A stretch of 64,000 nt of DNA, from positions 146,890-210,889 of the forward strand of contig CALJDU010000049.1 in assembly GCA_938024995.1 (NCBI GenBank), given 5' to 3'. Below the pieces are notes generated by a model, which saw nothing but the letters and a program-made list of their open reading frames with translations, was not told the origin of the DNA and searched no databases. Shown here in pieces: positions 60,309 to 64,000 of this stretch. The position numbers and the translations under genes are program-made. This stretch comes from an uncultured bacterium (GTDB lineage: Bacteria; Myxococcota_A; Polyangia; Polyangiales; Houyiibacteriaceae). Numbering within the stretch: position 1 is the first letter of the stretch; each line of letters begins with the position of its first letter.

Positions 60309-61333
60309 GTCGCCCGCTCGTGGGTCGCGACACGATCCCGCTCGCGATCATCGCGCTGGCGCTCTTGCTCGGCTTCTCCGCGTTTCACCTCCGTCAACGT
60401 GAGCTTCGCAAGCGCGCGCTCTATGAGGTCGACCGCGCGCTGAGCGAAATGGAGCGCCCGCCGCCGTGGCGACGGCCGTCCCTTCGGGGGCTCACCGAGG
60501 GCGACGTGCGGGTGGTCGTCGCCGCTCCCTTCAGTGACTATGCCTCGCTGATCGCGGCCGCCTCCGAGCAGAGCTACTCCACCGCCGAGAGCGACCGCTG
60601 CGAGTACGTCGGGATACCCGGTCCTCCGACCCGCGCGGTTGGCCATCTCCGCGCAGCGCGTACCCCAGCGGAGTGCATCGCGAGAGGACATGACGTCATC
60701 CGCGCGTACCTTGACCTCTGCCACGGGAGCTGCGTCGCGCGGCGCGAGGAGGCACTGGTCGCGGTTCAATTGATCAGCGCGCCGCTCTTCGCGTGCGCCG
60801 CGAAGCTCTTGCCGCACGAACGCGCGCGCGCCCTCGAGGAGCTCCGGACGGTCCTCGGTCACGCCCCTCCCGGGCGAAGCTTCGAGGCCGCGGTGGTCCT
60901 GAAGCGCTTCCTCGACGAGGTCCGCGAGCAGGATGACCCACTGTCTGATGACTCGCTCATCGAACGCGCCGCAGCGGCGAAGGCGCTCGCGGATGAACTG
61001 GCGTGGCGCCCTCCGGGCCGCGCGCCGCGCGTCATCGATCTCGACGAGGGCGACGTGATCCGGACGTCGCGCACCCTTTACGATCGCGTGCAACGAATCG
61101 GTCTGCGCTACGCCGCCCTGAACGCGTACTGCGCAGGGGAGCCGCTCGCCGAGCTCGCGCTCTCTCACGACGACCAGTTTGTCAGCGCCCTTCACTTCCG
61201 CCCGGTGACGTTCTCGATGGACGGGGGTCGCCTCGTCGACGACACCGCGACGCTCGCGCTTCCAACGGAGTGTCCACGTGACGCCCCGCCAGAGGGAGGA
61301 GAGCGCGATCCAGAGACGCTGACTGAGCCGTGA
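60296..61333 (+). CDS. Membrane-anchored hypothetical protein
   Basis: A 345-residue protein from GTG at 60296, overlapping the CPBP gene by 13 bp. One N-terminal hydrophobic segment (TIPLAIIALALLLGFSAF) precedes a long soluble region rich in Ala, Arg and Leu, with a Cys-containing stretch RAYLDLCHGSCVARRE and FACAAKLLPHERARA. The type of domain is unknown. It is probably the third gene of the greB operon. Function not recognised. Confidence 0.72.
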   Translation: MVALSRPLVGRDTIPLAIIALALLLGFSAFHLRQRELRKRALYEVDRALSEMERPPPWRRPSLRGLTEGDVRVVVAAPFSDYASLIAAASEQSYSTAESDRCEYVGIPGPPTRAVGHLRAARTPAECIARGHDVIRAYLDLCHGSCVARREEALVAVQLISAPLFACAAKLLPHERARALEELRTVLGHAPPGRSFEAAVVLKRFLDEVREQDDPLSDDSLIERAAAAKALADELAWRPPGRAPRVIDLDEGDVIRTSRTLYDRVQRIGLRYAALNAYCAGEPLAELALSHDDQFVSALHFRPVTFSMDGGRLVDDTATLALPTECPRDAPPEGGERDPETLTEP

Positions 61334-61363
61334 AATTCTCGCGCGCCCGCGATACAAATCGGC

Positions 61364-62533
61364 ATGCCGCGCTTCCCCCTCGTCGCTGACACCTCGCAGA
61401 GCCTCTCCTCGAAAGTCTTCTCGAAACTGGCGCAGAAGGCGCGCGAGCGCGGCGGGCATATTCACCCGCTGCACGTCGGAGACACCTATCGAGAGCCGAT
61501 CCTCGCGGCGCGTGCCGAGTCACAGCGTACCGGCGCGACCCCGCACCTCCACACCTACTCTCCGGTTCAGGGCGAGCCCGTCTTGCTCGACGCGATCCAC
61601 CAGCGCCTGATCGAGCGCACCGGCCACGAGGTCCCGCGCGGTGATCTGCAGGTCATGTCGGGCGCGACGTCCGGGATCAGCGTCGTGTGCGAGACCCTGC
61701 TCAACCCAGGCGATGAGGTCCTGCTGCCGTCTCCTTACTGGCCGCTCATCCGCGGGATCATCGCGGCGCGCGGCGGGGTCCCGGTCGAGGTGCCGGTGTT
61801 CGATCGGCTCGGCGAAGGTTTTGATCTGGAGGCCGCGCTAGAGGCCGCCGTCACGGAGCGCACCGCGATGCTCTACCTCAACTCGCCGCACAACCCGACC
61901 GGCGCCGTCCTCTGCGCGCGCGATCTCGAGGGCGCGATCCGGGTCGCCGAGCGGCACGACCTCTGGGTCCTGTGCGACGAGGCCTATATGGACATCTGGT
62001 TCGACGAGGTCGCGCCCGAACCGATCTGGCTCCACCCGCGTCTTCGTCCTCGCGCGGTCGTTTGCCACACCTTGAGCAAGAGCTACGGGCTCGCCGGCGC
62101 GCGCATCGGCTACACACATGGACCCAGCGAGGTCATGCGCGCGATCCGAAGCGTGCAGACTTTCCAGACGTACTGCGCCGCGAAACCGATGCAGTACGCC
62201 GCGGCCGCCGCGCTGCGTGAAGGCCACGCTTGGCTCGACGAGAGCCGCACGCTCTATCGCGAAGCGGCGGAGCTCGTGTCGACGCGGCTCGGCATCCCGA
62301 GGCCGCGCGGCGGAACCTTCGTGCTCTTCGACACCTCGCCTTATCTCCGCGATGAGGACGAGGACGCTTTTCCGTTTCTCGTGTCCTGCTTAGAAGCGGG
62401 CGTGCTGCTGACGCCCGGAAGCGCATGCGGCGCCGACTTCAAGAAGTGGGCGCGGCTGTGCTTCACCTCCGCTCCCTACAACGAGATCGTCAAAGCGATG
62501 GACGCGCTCGCTCCTCTCCTCGCGCGCGACTGA
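61364..62533 (+). CDS. Class I/II PLP-dependent aminotransferase
   Basis: A 389-residue fold-type I enzyme. IHPLHVGDTYREP opens the substrate site, and VMSGATSGISVVCETLLNPGDEVLLPSPYWP follows. YLNSPHNPTGAVL carries the Asn of the PLP ring, LCDEAYMDI the Asp, and CHTLSKSYGLAGARIGY the PLP lysine. RLCFTSAP ends with the Arg that binds the substrate carboxylate. It belongs with aspartate/aromatic-type aminotransferases; the amino acid specificity is unclear. It stands as a single gene. Confidence 0.9.
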   Translation: MPRFPLVADTSQSLSSKVFSKLAQKARERGGHIHPLHVGDTYREPILAARAESQRTGATPHLHTYSPVQGEPVLLDAIHQRLIERTGHEVPRGDLQVMSGATSGISVVCETLLNPGDEVLLPSPYWPLIRGIIAARGGVPVEVPVFDRLGEGFDLEAALEAAVTERTAMLYLNSPHNPTGAVLCARDLEGAIRVAERHDLWVLCDEAYMDIWFDEVAPEPIWLHPRLRPRAVVCHTLSKSYGLAGARIGYTHGPSEVMRAIRSVQTFQTYCAAKPMQYAAAAALREGHAWLDESRTLYREAAELVSTRLGIPRPRGGTFVLFDTSPYLRDEDEDAFPFLVSCLEAGVLLTPGSACGADFKKWARLCFTSAPYNEIVKAMDALAPLLARD

Positions 62534-62547
62534 CCTTGGGGAAGCTC

Positions 62548-62592
62548 ACCTTGCGCTAAATGACCTTGCGCTAACCGACCTTGCGCTAACCG
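62548..62592. repeat. 15-bp tandem repeat spanning the stop codon of the 62586 gene
   Basis: Three units: ACCTTGCGCTAAATG and twice ACCTTGCGCTAACCG. The repeat starts 15 bp after the aminotransferase stop. On the minus strand every unit contains TTAG, and the TAG of the third unit is the stop codon of the convergent gene. Confidence 0.85.
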
Positions 62593-63680
62593 TCGTAGAG
62601 CGAACGTTGCCAGGTCACCGGGAGGTCCAGGTAGCCCTCCCCGTGCATGAACTCGTAGAGCGTGTTGCAAACGATCTCACAAACGGTCGCGTAGATTTGC
62701 GGGTTCGAGGCGAAGACCATCGTCTCCTCGCGAAAGGTCTCTTCACCGCTCCCGTCGAGTCGGCGGGTGAGCGGTTCATGAAGCCCGTCGAGGAGCGACT
62801 GAAGAAAGCGGGTCTCGAACGCAGCGCGGAACGCGGGGAACGCGTCATGACGGATCTTGTAAGAAGGGCCGCCCATCGCGGCGACGTTCGACTCCGCGAT
62901 CACTTGGTGGGCGAACGCGGGGATCTCCGCGCGGAAGTCCCGCATCAAGAAGACGAGCAGCACGTCACGATAGACGTGGAGCAAGCGCTCCAGCTCGGGC
63001 TTGGAACGCGAGAGCACCGCGTTGACCAAACGTTTCTGAAACTGGAGGAGCTGCTGAACGGCCGCTTCGTAGATCTCGGGCTTCTCGTACTGAAGCCCAT
63101 CGAGCGAGAGGAGCAGGTCGTGCTCGTTCTTCTTGAGCACATGGTAGAGCGCCTCGTCCGCGTGGGAGTACACATTGCGGGACTCCATCACGATGTCTGT
63201 GTAGATCTCCGACTCGAAAAAGAGCGTGACGATCCGGCGCTGGATCTTCTGAATCTTGAGGCGGATCAGCTGCTCACGTCGCGGCGACAGGAGCTTCTCG
63301 AGGAGCTCTCGCAAGTGTCGCGTGAGCTCCGCTCGGTTGTCGATGACCTCCTCGCGGGTATCGACCGCGAGCTGAAGCGCCCGCAGGTCTGCGATCACGC
63401 CCTCGGTGATCGCGTCGAGCTCCGCGTTCGTCTGCGACTGCTTGTTGTAGAAGACCACCCGCGCCTTGAGCTGCTCGTCGCGGAGTTTGAGCGCGGCTTG
63501 GGCGAGCTTCTTTCGCTCAGCGGACTCTGCCGGAACCGGGACGCTCGGTCGCGCCTGGCGCGGGAGCGGAGGCGGAACACGAGGCGCAGGCGGCGGCACG
63601 CGGACCGCGGACGACGGCGCGCGCCCTGGAAGTGGCGGCGGTCGTTTCGGTGGGAGCGGGGGCGGCTTTCCGTCCGTCAT
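62586..63680 (-). CDS. Hypothetical protein with Pro-rich N-terminus and long helical body
   Basis: A 364-residue soluble protein. Residues 1-50 are Pro-rich (KPPPLPPKRPPPLPGR...), a flexible or interaction segment. From about residue 55 the sequence is mostly helical with possible coiled coils (RKKLAQAALKLRDEQLKAR, LRELLEKLLSPRREQLIRLKIQKIQRRI). The C-terminal half has LVFLMRDFRAEIPAFAHQVIAESN and a compact end. I recognise no family or catalytic motif. Similar Pro-rich cytoplasmic proteins in myxobacteria are linked to motility or polarity, but there is no direct evidence here. Confidence 0.75.
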   Translation of the reverse strand: MTDGKPPPLPPKRPPPLPGRAPSSAVRVPPPAPRVPPPLPRQARPSVPVPAESAERKKLAQAALKLRDEQLKARVVFYNKQSQTNAELDAITEGVIADLRALQLAVDTREEVIDNRAELTRHLRELLEKLLSPRREQLIRLKIQKIQRRIVTLFFESEIYTDIVMESRNVYSHADEALYHVLKKNEHDLLLSLDGLQYEKPEIYEAAVQQLLQFQKRLVNAVLSRSKPELERLLHVYRDVLLVFLMRDFRAEIPAFAHQVIAESNVAAMGGPSYKIRHDAFPAFRAAFETRFLQSLLDGLHEPLTRRLDGSGEETFREETMVFASNPQIYATVCEIVCNTLYEFMHGEGYLDLPVTWQRSLYDG

Positions 63681-64000
63681 CTGAGTGAAAGCTTGTCAGA
63701 TCGCGAGGACGGGGAGCAACTGCTAGTTCGCCGTCGAGGGACTTGAACAACACTCGAGACGATCGAGTGACTTAACCCCTGAGTCAACGGGCTAGATCAC
63801 TCACGACTCGAACGGATGGATGATTGTGGGCTGAGGTCGAGGTCGAGCGGTCCATATCGCTAGCAGGTCGCTGAAAAAGTCGCTGGATGCGATTTGTGAT
63901 GCTGCCCGTATCGCGTTCGTGTCCACTGACCGACAACAATGCCGAGTATTTTTGAGCGTCGGCGGACGACGGACGAGGTGCGAGGCCGCGCGCGAAGCGC
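63681..64000. other. Gene-free right edge, possible insertion-sequence end
   Basis: No credible gene lies in these 320 bp. A hairpin CACTCGA/TCGAGTG with loop GACGA lies at about 63751-63769. TAGCAGGTCGCTGAAAAAGT (63861-63880) resembles the terminal repeats of some insertion sequences; the transposase would be outside the window. Confidence 0.4.

Noticed and set aside
63715..63760. Possible tRNA T-arm (GTTCAAGTCCC on the minus strand)
   Set aside because: The flanking bases do not form the T stem beyond one pair, and no anticodon arm, D arm or acceptor stem could be drawn around it.

Overview
The window is GC-rich DNA (roughly two thirds G+C by eye) with tightly packed genes. It looks like chromosome of a myxobacterium (Myxococcota, probably the Sandaracinus/Polyangia side). 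The reasons are an AgmX/PglI-type C-terminal domain protein, many Asp/Gly-rich lipoproteins of the CGDDD type, a von Willebrand-like lipoprotein with PEPD repeats, tandem hybrid histidine kinases, and a housekeeping-type sigma factor inside an otherwise accessory gene set. No rRNA, convincing tRNA, CRISPR array, prophage or complete insertion sequence was found.

Layout. 1-5.7 kb: a protein running off the left edge, a small HExxH protein, a lipoprotein, two tandem Dgk1/SEC59-like lipid kinases and a proline iminopeptidase. 5.7-14 kb: a PHP-domain lipoprotein, a HemW-like radical SAM enzyme, a CoA-disulfide-reductase/rhodanese fusion without its cysteines, a DUF1244 protein, a vWA-like lipoprotein and a tail-anchored protein. 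14-20.7 kb: an RpoD-type sigma factor, an alpha/beta hydrolase, an amidase, a methyltransferase and a ChaN-like lipoprotein. 20.8-29.7 kb: a complete recC-recB-recD operon with 4-nt overlaps. 29.7-37.8 kb: an ABC-F ATPase, unknown proteins, a CPPC lipoprotein, a PanE-like reductase, an orphan DctP and CcmAB. 37.8-44.9 kb: a phosphodiesterase/SDR pair, a membrane protein, a glycosyltransferase, cysteine synthase and the AgmX/PglI protein. 44.9-50.6 kb (minus strand): a four-gene GTGA-overlap operon of a GH5-like glycosidase, a hybrid histidine kinase, a degenerate paralogue of that kinase and a membrane protein. 50.6-57 kb: a lipase-like lipoprotein, a penicillin-acylase lipoprotein and a cytochrome c peroxidase fused to a BON-like and an OmpA domain. 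57-63.7 kb: TrmO, an aldo/keto reductase, GreB, a CPBP protein, an aminotransferase and unknowns.

Three features cut across the window. First, two intergenic elements of about 155 nt (3458-3616 and 34979-35133) fold into long hairpins. They share an apical motif while the stems differ with pairing kept, and almost all stem irregularities are G-T on the + strand. They look like copies of one undescribed structured repeat or RNA. Second, at least sixteen genes have a TAnnnT hexamer 6-9 nt before the start codon, as expected for leaderless mRNAs. Third, short tandem repeats (12-18 bp) recur just after gene 3' ends.

Several proteins keep their fold but appear to have lost catalytic residues: the CoA-disulfide-reductase homologue and one of the two hybrid kinases. 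The best candidates for undescribed biology are the hairpin family, the peroxidase-BON-OmpA fusion and the glycosidase/kinase/pseudokinase operon.
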